DNA of 64,000 nucleotides from positions 2,170,001 to 2,234,000 of the forward strand of contig NC_089561.1 of the NCBI RefSeq assembly GCF_040115645.1, in the 5' to 3' direction. Source of the DNA: Euwallacea fornicatus (lineage: Eukaryota; Arthropoda; Insecta; Coleoptera; Curculionidae). The notes below the pieces were generated by a model. It searched no databases. It had not been told where the DNA came from and saw only the letters and a program-made list of their open reading frames with translations. This document shows, one piece after another, positions 13,401-27,445 of this stretch. A program made the position numbers and the translations under genes. Position 1 is the stretch's first letter. Every line of letters starts with the position of its first letter.

Positions 13401-16400
13401 GACTGAATATTTTACACGAAAAATCTGATACGCCACTGGTTAAAAAAATATAAATCATTTTCTGACGGCTTCGCATTTCAGTAAAAAAAGCCTCTTGAAT
13501 ATTTTTCACAATTTTATTTGTTTTTACGAAAAAAAATTCAACCACTATTTTCTAACTAATATTACAGCTATGAGAATAAATTAAGGGCATTACTTTGCTT
13601 ATAAAAGAAATAAGGTGGTGAAAATGCCCTCCACCTGCAAGAATGCATGCCTCGGCCCTTTTTCGCATATTCTCGCGCACTCTTTGAAAAATCTCTGGTG
13701 CATTTTTCATCGTGCTAAAGGAATGAATTATGCGATTTCTCAGTTGCAGATTGTTGGGTTTTATTTTTTCCCATGAACACGATTAACGTTACGAAAAATA
13801 TCTAAGAGACCTTTCTTTAATAGAAATATGGAGCATTCAGAAAATGATTTTTATTTAAAAAACGTCAGGGGCATATCATATTTTTCGTTTGGAATGTTTA
13901 GAATTACATCAACGGGGACGCTACTGGTGAGATCGAAAAGATTGCTTTTCACTTAAAAGACGAATCTTTACACCTACTTTACGCTCCCCCAATTTTCATA
14001 AAAATATTTAATGTCAAATCGAGCTTATTGGGAAGAAGCTAAAAGATATATTTTTTATCACCCTGTATTTCCATTGAGGGGGCGAATGCTCTTAAGAAAT
14101 TTGTTTTAATCATCCATAGGTTCACGTTTTGAATTTTTGACATACTATTGAGAAACACCCTGTACATATTTGCACCATTTTAGAGCAAAAGAACGAGGCT
14201 ACATAATAAAACTTGATGGAATGCTTTAACTTCCTCCACGACAATGTTGCACACCGCTAAACTAAATCTATAATTTTCTCTGTTTTCTCCTTTTTTCTCG
14301 GGAACCATAAAGCTTAGCTCGTCTTCTCTTTCAGCAGTTTGTAGGTCTGCCAAAGCCCTAGCGCTCCCCAAATTGTATATGTCTAGAAAAATGGTGTCGT
14401 TTAAGAATTACCGGCAAAAAAACCGGATTGTATAAAGATCAAAAAGCCCAAACCTAAGAACGTGGTTTACTGGTTGCTGGCGCTAAAAAACATTGTACAG
14501 TGACGCCACGTTGCCAATTGCTTGGTTTTCTCGGGAAAATGTGGGATTTTTGTTCTGTTTGATCAGGTAGAGTTAATAAAGGTTTCAAGTTCCAAGTTCT
14601 ACTAGATATAATAAATGTATTAACACCAGTTCGTGCCAAATGAAACTCTCCAGCGATTTCCACTAGACTCTTCAGATTTTTATGGACGCAAGTATTAAAT
14701 GTCTCCCAAAGGGAAGTAATTAGAGAGCTTTCTTTAACGCACCACTAAAAGAAGAATTTCTTTAAAGTCCTCATATTAAAGCAAAGTGTGATTTGAATAA
14801 AACATGCTGAATGTTTACCGGTCTCGCATTTCCTTGACTCATTAAAAGGCACAGTTAAGTTCGAAACAAAGGGCGAAGGAAACGCGGCATCTCCTCTTTA
14901 CTACCCAATAAAAACTCCATATTTAAAGTTCCATCGTTCAAAGGCTACGGGAAAAATAAGAACTCTCTTCTAATTAAAAGTTTTTAATAAATCCTCAAAT
15001 TGCTTATTTATTTGAGTATTTAAACGATTAAAATGCAAATTTTTTTACTGCTCAAACATCAAACTGCTAATTTTTTGGAAAATCTTTCCGAGTTTAAAAT
15101 TTTTCGCCCTCCCTTTGAAGGTAAGCACTTCGACAGAAGGGAAACTCGACCTGGAAGAATTTTTTGGGGTAAATTTCCAATTCAATTTGCGGCAAGAACA
15201 TCGCGTTAAACGGTCCTCATACATTGAAAAGAATGCGAAAAGCGATAAAATGTGACGCTTGCCTTGTAACTCGTCATATTACTTTACGAGCACGATATAC
15301 CATGCGATTGCAAATCATCCCCCTTCCCTATTAACTTGTTAACAATTTTTTTAAATTCAGAAGTAGTATTAAGCAGGAAAAAAGACCATGTTTTGACGTT
15401 TTTTCATTTCTTTTTGATGTTAAACAAATTTTAATAGGCCCATAGTCGAAAACGCATCATTTTTCGATATACAGGTTGGCAAAATTTTCCCATTTTCTTC
15501 TTATAGTTTGCGATATGGACTAGATATAATCAAAAAAATGTGTATGTCAATTTTCTCAGATTTAGGGCCGTATCAGATAGCTCAACGATTGGCTTTCAAA
15601 TACGTGCGTTTTGAAAAATTATCCCGCTGGTAACTGGCATCCTCCGCCCCTGCTTATTTGGGGTTCAACCCCCATAAGGAAAAGTAATAATCAGAAGTAT
15701 GATTTTGGAACGTCTCACACGAAAATTCCCAAAAAGTCTTGACTTTCAAGTTCCTGAAACCCCTTTTGAGGCGTGAGCATGAGGCAAGTAAAAAAAATTT
15801 CTTATCGCCAAAACGTGAGTTACAAAAATTCCTCGTCACTCATGCGAACCCCGGACTTCAGTCATGATGTGCAGTTCGCGAGATCTCTCAAGATGGCTCT
15901 AATTCGTACATATAAATCCCTGAGGATGATCTTAATGGAAATGTTGAATATTTGGTCGAAACTGAATTTAACATTGAAATTCCATAATTTCCGTCTATTC
16001 TATACGTTAACAATAAATTGTCAATCGTAGACAGAGCTTTTGTTAGTAAAACCCGATCAATGATCCCAGAGTTTGTTATTAGTGTGTATGTGTACCCAAG
16101 ACCCATTATTATAGCTACAATATCAATATTCAACTATTGTAATTTTGAGTATCGGTATGTTCTAAAGGTTTGGCCTAATTTTCGGAGTTGAGGTTTCTCC
16201 CAGCTCCTTTTGGAGTACGTCGATTACCTTTAAGTTTCTGACATGTCCTATGTTTAATTAAAACCGGAAATGCATAATTTGAGGAAACTGAACTTCTGAA
16301 TCTGGCGCAATGCAGTTTGCCGCTCAAATTTATATAACCGAGTAAACCGGCAGATTCCCTGTTGTTTTAACTGGCTTATTTACATATAGATTGTCAACCA

Positions 16401-19400
16401 GGAACTAAGCATGAATTTGCGCTGTATTCGGATTTCGTATGTGATTCCGAAGTTGTCAATGTTGGAGTCATCCCCTGGGAGCTTTCGTCAACTTCATGAG
16501 ATATCTAAAAGTAAACACGCATCTAAAAAGGATCTTGAATGCGGCTCTAGCTTGACTACATTATTTCATGTAAATGAAACGAAATTCAAAATAGCAGAGC
16601 AATTTGTCTTTGCGTTCCATTAAACGAGTCTGCGATCGGGGTTTCCATAATTCCAGGGGGCTTTATTTACATATAAATTGTCAAACTATCTACCAACTTC
16701 AATATATAAGTTATTAGATTGAGATGACCCAGTTAAAGCAACAGTTTGACGTATATTCTACCGTTAATTTAGAATGCGACTGTTTCCTTTAGGGATGGGT
16801 TTGACACAATTTCAGGGAAACTTCAATACCAAGTTTCCACGTCAGTATTGACTTTGAATTTATCGCTCTTTGGAGGCGCGAAAACTTTGCCAAAGGTGCT
16901 AAAATCGACATAGTCTACTTGCTGTTTCCGGACTATGTCAGTTACTTTGTATTAACCTAATGTGGCTGACCCGAAATCTATCCATTAAGCAACAATACAC
17001 TGCAACCTCTGCGTCTGTCTGCAATTCATCTTTATAAAACATTTTCTGTCCTAAAACGGTTGAACGCTGGTGCTCTGTTTCAATTCTCGTGAACCTCATT
17101 GTCTGAAAAGGTCTCGTTATAACAGTCTCCATTGTTTTAGGTTTGTTTTACAATGGAAAAAAAAACTGTTTTCTCATACGAAAACCGATTCATATTGCAT
17201 TTTTTGTAGGAAATGAATGCTTAATGAAAAATTCTTGTTTCTTTAGGTGTTTTCGATTCTGAGGACTGAGGATCTTATCAAGATCGTTAGATGACACTTT
17301 TTCGACTTATTAAATCTGAGTTTTCCGAGTCGGTGGCCGATCTTGAGGTGCATCAGTGTTCGACTCTCTATTAATCACTGTCTTTGTCAACATCTCAAAA
17401 GGAGCTGCTAAAAATTAGGCAATTTTAATGACATTTAATACGAAATAATTTAATAGACTAATTTGAATCCAACGTAAAAAAAATAAATTTCACCGTAATG
17501 TCAAGAAGATTTGGGGCAAATTTACAAAATTTTCCATTTCGTTACCATCCTGAGCGCTATCGGCCACTGCCTTAATCAACACCAGAGAGAAGCAATTTTT
17601 CTAACGGTTAATACATAATAACTTAATATAATGCTTTAAATCTAACGTAAAGAATTAGGTAATGTAACATTTCCTTCACCATCATGTCAAGAAGATTTAG
17701 TGTCAATTTACAAAAATTTAATTTTGATTACAATTACAAGTGCTGATTACTTTTACTATTGAGAAATAAGAAAGCTTTATATATATTAAACCTCGCAGCA
17801 AATCAGAAAAATGCCATGCATTAGCAATGACAAACCTAAGGGCAGGTACCGGTAACTACCCTTCCGAATGTCCGCCACTGTTACACATGATTTAAACAGT
17901 ATAGGTGCAAAATTGCCATGTAAAACGATAATGATTTTGTGGTTAGTAATTTGAGGAGGCAAAACGCGCTCCCAAACCAAATATCGATATCTAGGCAAAT
18001 AATTATTTCGTTCGGGCACCTGGCAAAGCGGATCCCTTAGATTACAGGCCCATCAATTTCAACATCAATTAAATCGGAAATTTAAATCCATCGTTGGTTT
18101 AATGATAGATCGAATGTTACTTTTATCGAGCTGATTGCTTTGCGCGTTCAAATGAAAACATTGATAGCGAAAAAATTTTTATAACTAAGGAGGTAATTTT
18201 AATTGAAGCTCTATGGGTTTTTATCTCTCGCAATCAAAGGGGGTCAAGCTTAAGTTCTAAAATACATAAAATGGAATCAACTATAGCCTTTAGTTTTTCC
18301 CTCCTCGTTGTTTGTTTTACTTGTTACATCTGCTGTCTGGGTATGCAAATTCGGACAAGCGGATCCGGGGGTTGACGAATGAAAAGTGACTGAACAAACA
18401 AAGATAGGGTTGTTCACAGTGGAGATAAAACGCGAGGGATGTTGTTCCAGTTTTTTCTACGGACCATTCCAAATACTGGAATTTCTTGTAGCCGCATTTT
18501 CATAATCAAACTATAGTATTGGAAATTAATTGAATTCTACTGGACTGGAATGAGCGGGAGACTATAAATTCCGTCATAGCCGATTTCCCCCACAGTCGTA
18601 CCATCTCACATAGAATGTAAATAATCTTCATTGTGCAAATAATATCTGTAATATTTAGAACCCGTAAATTGGAGTGAAATTATTCATAGTTGACAATCCC
18701 TTGGCTGGGTTAATTTATAGGGCCGTGAATTATGGCCCTTGGTTCGTATAAATGAAATAAATTTGTTCCATTATGGGCGATTATTACTGGGTTTATTCAC
18801 GGCTTGTTATGTTTTGTGTGCGTGTGTGTGTGATTGTGTCAGTTCTGAGGGATATATTTGTTTAATAGTAAGTTTCTAGCGAAAAAAATGTATCTGCACA
18901 ATAATCAATTGTTATTAATAACAATTGTTTTAAATGACACATCTATGCTGTGAGTCCGTACCCGAACGATTCGGTTAAAATAACTGACGCAAAAAAGCTC
19001 CCGAAAATAACCGAATACTGTCGATCTGAATCGGTTGTTCCGGCGTGTACAAATTGCTTGATGGTTACGTAATTATGGTTAAGGTGAGAGTGTAAATACG
19101 CGACAGCGCTGCCTTTTGTGTAGAATCGCCCTCTTAATTACTCCCACTAGTTCCATTTTTGCCAATTAACTATACAGACAAACTAGCCCGAAATAATCCT
19201 GATATTTGCATCTATTTAATCTTCTGTAAGATCTAACGTGGCTGTGATATGAACCTCTTCCGCTGTATTCGTACTCATTCGTCGCTTTTGAGGATTAGGG
19301 CAAATCCGATGCAAATAAACCCTGTATCAAAGGATTGACTCTTATCGGAAATTGAGGCCCCTCTAACCGGACTGAACCGATTTGCCGGGATTACCGTCCA

Positions 19401-22400
19401 TACTTTTTGGCAGTTTTAAATCCGACGGTTTGAGCAGAGCAAAATATATGAAAATTTACCGTTTTTACCTGGTTTTCCCCAAAAGGAGAGAGAAAGTTTT
19501 AATTACGTTCATGTTGCTAAAGCCAAACTGGCTCTTTGGACTAGGAAGTTAACAAATTTCGGAATTTAACACGTTTGCAAATGAAGTGTGTTAAAATACA
19601 CAATTGGTTGGGGAACTCAATTACAGTTTGCAGAATTATATATAAATTCACTTGTAGTTTATGGAAATAATTTCTTTGCACATATTGATCGCGACCGCAC
19701 AATAAACGGCCAAAATAACGTTAATTCAAATTTGCATATTAAAGTAAGCCATAATATGCTGAACAAACTCGCGATGTTAAGCTCCTATTATGGTCCCATT
19801 GTATCTGGAACAGGAGCAACCTGTAACGGGCGGCCAGCTGTTAATATTTATAAAGGGCGTTAGAATAATAAAGCCCTACTTACTCTGTGAAAGGGTTTTC
19901 GATCTAGATAAGTCGAAGCTCTTTTTCAAACTATCCTGTAGTATGTCATCCTGGAGGAGGTTCGAAGTCTGTTTGGGATGAATGTATCAGAGGCGTACAA
20001 GGTGTAAACAACACAAATTTGGACTCTCGTGATCCATCTAGAAACATTCTCTTTTTTTTTTTCATAAGAATGATCAAAGTTTCGTTAGTTTATTGTTAGC
20101 TTCGTATCATACTGCGGGGTCAATAATGAAAAAGTGCTGAAATTCGATGAAGAGCATTGACGCCGACCCTGCTTTAAATCTCACACTGAAAGAGTTTTTG
20201 ATGGAAAGGGTGCCTTTACAAAAAATAGCCTCAACGACTGATTAGAATCTTGTGGGGCGGCTTCGCACGTCAACACGGCCGCTCTCGTAATCCAAGATTG
20301 ATTAATGTATCAGAGGAATATGTAAATTTCCCTTTGAGGATCATGTTTTTCATGTCAGGCGACAATTATGAAGTGCACGTGCACTACTTTGTGGTTTTGT
20401 TATTTTTAAATCGAATCTCAACCAGAGAACACATCAAATAACAACCACATGTAAATAGGTGAAACCAGTTCGTACATGCCAAATGTTTTTTCATAATTAT
20501 ATAAAGTCTTTCACCTCTATTTAGGAGCTAAACATTATCGCTTCTGTAGATAATCTAAAAAACCTGCATGATTCAGCAAATTGTCTCCAATGAAAATTAA
20601 TTTGCACAAATTAGCAAATTGTGTATGTGCTATATATAGTTATGTATTTTTTATAATAATTGATGGGCATATACAGGGTTGCCCAATTATATGTAATTTA
20701 TTATTATACAGGTCCAGCTATATCAGTTTAAAATTTTCCTATAGTGCGTCGAGCTTACCTCCAGACGTTCGGTAGTTAAAAATATAAAAGCATTTTCCAA
20801 AAATGGCGTAATACACGGCCAATCAATTTTACCACAGATGAACCGCCTAATATGAAATGTGCCATAATGACAAATATACAAAATTGAAGTTTTTGAATGT
20901 GCGATTTCATAAACATTCCGTTCTAGACAGCGCAATGTCCCAAAATAATCATAAACTACATGAGTTTTCCTCAGAGCGAGCAATTTAATATATTTTTCTA
21001 AAATCGCAGGAAATTCCTTTAAATTAATTAAAGCTGCACGTTTTGCCCTCGTTGTCGGTTTCCGTAATTCGCGGCAGAAACAAAAACGGTCGTGCGCGCA
21101 GTCTGAATTCAGTTGTTTTGTCGGCCATTTTTATTGCGATGAGTCATCGGTAGCGCTTATGATGTTTGTAAGTTTTTATTCAAAGTTTTTGGGTGAAAAT
21201 CCAATTTCAGAACGACGAAAATTCCGTGCATGGATGAGAATACGCAATAATAAACTGTTACGAGTGGTTTCCGCTAAAATCCCGGTATTTTGTGTCGTAT
21301 TTCTGGCGTGCCTTACTCATTTTATATGCATATGTGTTATTTGATGGAAATGTTCCAGAAGCATAAGACTGCGACTGCGTAGAATTTAGGGCCATTTGAC
21401 GTGGCCTCCGGTAAGTTTTACGTCATAGCTACATCTAAGCAATTAAAAAATGAGTCATCACGGTAGATCGCACAAAAACCTACGCAGCAAAACGTATCTA
21501 CGACAGTCGGGAAACGGTACCGAGGGTTCAAAATAGTACAAAATACACATTTTTAAGTGTCTCATATTAACCTAAAATTTAAAATCCATTCCGTTCTTAT
21601 GTAGTTTCTTACTAGATACCTGAAAAAATGTGTTATCTGTTAGAATAAACAATTTGATGCAGGTAGTGCTTGCGAGTACGGTATGCAATTGGTACTATTT
21701 TCGAACGCTGGAAAGTTTGTGGCAAAATGGAGTCTCAGAGTATTCCTGAAATAGAAGAAACTGGATTTGGTGAAACTACTAGAAAAAGTAGAAAGTCGCC
21801 GCTGACAAAAGACAAAGAAAAATAGTGTTTTTCGTCTTTAGTAACTTACCACAAAAAGGCCGTTTTGACAGGCGAAAGCTATCTACACAAGGTGTCCCAA
21901 AAATATACCAACAAAACTTTTTCTTAACTAAACATATGCCCGCAAATGAGTCGTTTGAGCAAAAAAGGCAATATGATTTTGGTCATTATAATCGCTTGTT
22001 GTTGATATTCCACGTAATTTTTTTGATAAATAAACAACGGCTTACAGTAATCGTTCAAAATGTTGGCCATTTGCTTCGACGTAAAAGTTGCACCATCGGT
22101 TCATTGACTCGCGAACTCCATGAAATATTCCAGGAATAGCTTCTAGACGTATGCAACCACCCGTTAGTATTGCTGAGAGATCTTCTTCATCACGAATAGG
22201 TATTTCGTAGAGCAGAAATTTCGGATGAGCCCGAAGGAAAGGATCCTAAGTGGTGAGATCAGGAGAACGCGGGGCCCAAGCTACATGACGTCCCCTTCTA
22301 ATCCGTCGGTGCATATTCATTCGTCAAATGAGAAATTAACGTATTTTTTATTTTGCTCGCATGTGCTTACTAAAGAAAAACAGCTTGTATCGATGTCCCT

Positions 22401-25400
22401 CACCACCTCCTAAAGTTTGTGCGTGTATTTTTGGGACACCCTATATATGCGCAGGGTGCCCGCGCGAAAAGTCCCAACCCCTTCTAACTTTTCAATGTAT
22501 ATTGAAATAGAAAATTTTTTCTTAACAAAAAGTGCTTGAAAGTTAATGTAGTTTTTCAAGATTGTCAGCAGTTTTATACAGGGCGTTTGATAAACATGTG
22601 CCAACCTAATATTGCACTTTTTAAACAATCAACCGTTATTTTTTTAACATATTTAAATTTCGCGTTTTATTGCAATTTTCGGATAATCCGCTCCTAAGAT
22701 AGGAAAATGTAATGCTTCAATGAAACCTAGCCAAATTTAGGCCATACCGTACGAAAAGTACAGGAGGGCCCAACTGTGACTAGAAGCAGATAAGCAGCGC
22801 TGAAAGGATGGTCCACCCGCATCAAATTTCCTTCAGGCAAGACGATGAGACTTATAATCACCCATATAGGAATGATTTCGGACGTTTGGAAGATGGATTA
22901 TTAGTTTTTACCACCAGGAAATGAATTCCACACGTTAGGAGAAATAGTAATGCACCTTAGCGTTGTCGTCACGATGAAAAGGGTCCTCACCAGGTCCAGC
23001 CGGAAGTATTACATGCAATAATGGTTAACATAAAAAGGAATTTCTTTCCTTGAAAATGTAGTTAAAGGGGAACTCCCGAGAGTAATACCACGTTATAGTA
23101 TATAAACCACGTTATAGTATAAGCTATGTTGTATGTGAATTAGTTCGAAATCGAGGCATTACTTTTTTACGATTACCACCTTTTACCGCTGCGAACTAAG
23201 CCCGATTGAACTAATTTGGGGTCGAGTAAAAAAGTTAGATAACGCGAACGTTTATTCGACGATGCCTGAAAAGAGGTTACGCCCTTGTCATGGCAGAATG
23301 TGATTAAACATGTGTGGAAAGAAGAACAAATGTGAAACCTGGACAATCTTATTGACACAGTAATGCAGCTCTTAATTATCCAAGACAGCAATGTCGATAG
23401 CAGCGGTAATTTTAACGATACTCCTAAATCAGATACCAACGATTCTGATCAAGTCTGAACGAGTAGATTGACAGGGTATATTTCAGAAACGACAACTTAA
23501 GCACATACTGGTTTGATAGATCCTCCATTTGCATAAAATATTGCGAACGAAAGTGTCGAAGTTTCATTTATTTGATCTTTTACTGTTCAACAAGAGCTCT
23601 AACTCACTCTAAAGGGAAGATGTGTTTACCTACGAATATTTTTTGTTTCACTTATCGCGGTGACTCGTATCTTCATTATTTAGATATAGTGTCGGCAATA
23701 TCCCGTTTTCGTAACGGTTTGGGAAAAAACTGTGTTAAAAAGTTCTTCGCCGGACACCCCGCACATTTTTCCACGTTCCACTTTTGACCGACTCAATATA
23801 CAACTATACAGGGTGTTAATTAAGTACGTGCAGATACTTCAAGGGATGAATCTCTGGCCGATTCCAGCACAAAAAGTTCCCATTAGCATATGGTCGCAAC
23901 GGCTCCGTTTAAGAGATACAGAGTGTTTAAATTTTAATTTTAATTTGGTTTCCTGCGAATATTTTTGGGCGCAGATGAGTCGATCGGATGAAATTCAATA
24001 GATATTCCCCAAGAGTACCTTTCCGAATAAAACTAAATGTTCATTAATGCCCTTGATGCAAAAGTGAGCTGCAGTGTGGGGCAAAAAAGTTAGGGGCAAT
24101 TTCAACGTGATGAAACCCTGTAAGTGGCGCCCTCTATCAGTAATCAAAAAACTAAGATAACATTTGGGTTTTGCATCATAAAGAACCCGCGAATGTTAAA
24201 TTTCATCCCATTGACATGTGTCCAATAATAGTCCAACGTCCTCATCTGTGTCCAAAAATGTTCACAGGAAGCCAAATTTAAATTTAAACGCTCCGTATCT
24301 CTTAAACGGCCGTTGCGACCATGTGTTAAGAGGAACTTTTTGTGTTGGAATCGGTCAGAGATTCATCCCTTGAAATATCTGCACGTACTTAATTAACACC
24401 CCGTACTTGGCTATGTGTTTATTTATCCACCGTGCGTTGCTGAACAAGTTTCGAGCCGGTTCCTTTAGCCAGCTGCCCATTCTTTAAAACTGTCCTTCTA
24501 GGGCACCGACTGCCTTAAACTCACATGTCTGAATGAAAAACACGAAATTGGTACCACTTAATTCCACACTTGAGAGGTAATTTCATTTCCCCCTACTTAA
24601 CAAATATCCTGCAATAATGAGCAGCGAAAATAAGTCATTTTGCTGCTCATTAAAAGCCACATTGAATTCGCGTAACAAAAGTAAAGACACAAGCACTGCT
24701 TTTCAGTGCTTATAGAGTTTTTGAGCTAAGTTTGCATCGTTACGGAAAACTGTAGTACGAATAGGAAATATGGCATTTTTAATTAAAAACTTTCTGAAGT
24801 TGTGCTAATTTCATGAATGCTGATTCAGATATGGGGCTTTTGCGTTATTCGAACAATGTAAACCGTGGTACGCTTACGACGAAATTGGTTAAGTTCGATT
24901 TGGATTTGCATTAGGGGCGCTATCCGGGAAGGTTCGCATCATTCTGCTGCAATGACTCATTATGAAATATACTATTCACATTGATTGTAAATCCCGTTCG
25001 CAAAATTTTTGCCTACTATCCATTTAAAAGTGAACTCTTTTCCTACGGATTTAACAAATGGCAGACTCGTCACTTATTCATAAAAAAAAAAAAATAAAAA
25101 AAAATGGCCCTATTTCACTCCGAACACAACTCATACCTGGAGCTCCGCATACAAACACAATTTAATTAATTTTTAGGATTGCGCTATTCATTACGCAGAG
25201 CGTTTGTATTCGTGCCATTGTATTCATACGTGAACGAGGAAACCAAAAAATATGCTATAAATATTGCTTTTTTGCAGGAGCCGTTCTGGCACAGTTGGCT
25301 TTTATTACTTTTATGCTTACAGGGACTTTCCTGTAAAATATTGCCTTAAATATTTACACTTATGTATATAGCGAGTTGCACCGAGCAGTCGATACGATCC

Positions 25401-27412
25401 CGCTCCACTAGTTCCTACATTTTTCTATATTAATTCGCACGTATCGATCCCGGCTCTACCGGCTAAACATCCCCTATATCTAGATAAGCTTAAATGCAAA
25501 TAACGCCTTGGACGTATACTTATGATGTATGTGCAACCTGGAAGGGTATTGTGCATTAGGGCATCGCGGCATGCGGTTTTTTTCCATTAAGAGGGGATAT
25601 ACAGGGTCTCTCTGATCCGCTCCTTATTGGCGGTGCGCGACATGTTATTCTCGAATAGCGTCAAAGAAACGTGAAAATGTGCCACCCTGTATGTCGGGAA
25701 TGGCGCGTTTTTAACGGCAAGTCTATCGGCATTTTTTTGTTATTTTCCGAATGCATATGAACATATATGCGCTTTATAATTATCATCGGTTTTTAATTAA
25801 ATTTTTAATGGTCTATTTCAGGTCGTTCCGTAAAAAAAAAAAATATCAAACGTGGGTGCCCAATATTTTTCCCATCCATCAGGTGTGCTCATACCAGTTC
25901 TTTTTTTCGGGAAACCGACATGCGCTTGAGGAAATGTTTCGGCATACAATTTCAATTTACCAAAAGTTAATTTAATTCATTTAACTAGTCGGTTTAATTA
26001 AACCGAAACTGCAAGCTGTGTTTGGTTATAGCAAAACGAACGTATATGGCACAGTGGGTATTTAAAACTGAGGTGGAGCTTCTAAACCACAGTTGCAATC
26101 TGCCATTTCGCTCTATTTATCAAAGAGCGGGAAATGCGATAAAACTTTCACCAATTAGATCTCATACAATTGAGGCGGTTAATCCGGAAAGCTTGTTATA
26201 TCAGTTTGCCAACAAAGATAAATTGAAAGTAGGAACATGAGGGATTTTACTAAGGGATGTGCTTTGAATTTCATTAGGAATTTATAATGGTTTGGAATTT
26301 ATTGGATCAGCTCGGTGCTTTACCAATATTTCGACGTTTACCAATGCGTGTTTTTTTTTAGTAAAATACGAGTGAGTGCCAGATGTGATTGTTAAAAAAA
26401 CATTGCAGAACTTACTCGCTCTCCTCGTTGCTGGTACCCTGCCTAGATCGATTTTGCATTATCAAAAATAAAGAGTCTCAAGTAAACATATTGGATTTTT
26501 TCGGGGTTATTGCTCCCGTGCTTTTCCTCCACAAAATTTTTGAAGCGATGTTTATTGCTTTAATCAATAAAAGCTCTGGAACCTTAAAAATGCAGTTTGG
26601 AGAACCTATATTTCAGGGCGCTTTCAAAAGCGAGAAAATCAGTATTAATGTTAGTCAATATCTCAGGAACTAAAAGAGACAGGGCAACTCGCCCGGTGCA
26701 GGCCGATAGATCTCATCGAGGCGATTAATTTTATATGTGTTTCCAGTGCGATTGCTCTTCGGGTATCCAAAATATCGACACTTTACCCTCGACATTAAAC
26801 GGGGCTGCTGTCGAGATTGGTTAGCGTTACAGAAAAGACTACAAGACAGAATCAATTTGTTGCCATTTCCGAGATGTGCACAGCAAGAAAACTCAATTGG
26901 CTCATTGGCTATCGCTCTAACCTGTCGCTGGGAAACAAAATATTATTATATAAAGTCACACTAAAACCGATTTGGACTTATTGTATTCAATTATGGGGTA
27001 CTGCAAGTAATTCAAATGTTGAAATTCTTCAAAGATTTCAATCCAAAATACTTCGGAGTATAGTTAAGGCTCCATGGTACATCAGCAACGAGACGATTCA
27101 CAACGACTTTAATGTTGCCACTGTACGAGAAGAAATCGGAAGATATTTTGTCAACTACAAGCGGAGACTTGAAAATCACCCTAACGTGCTCGCTAGGGGA
27201 TTGCTGGACGAAGTGCCGATCAGGAGACTGAAGAGGACTTACCCACTGGATCTACAGCAACGATTTCAATAAATTGTTACACCCGATATCGGTTTTGGTA
27301 TATTGTAAAATTGCGAGCGAGGCTCTCTAATGTGGGTGCCCCGCCTCCTGTTCATTCCTGTTAACATAATTGCTTATTGTTCGCTAGAGCTGACAGATTG
27401 CATATTGAATTT

Positions 27413-27445
<33 letters not shown>

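Noticed and set aside
15470..15500. Mariner end at 'TACAGGTTGGCAAAATTTTCC'-like sequence
   Set aside because: No matching inverted end was found nearby, so there is no support for an element.
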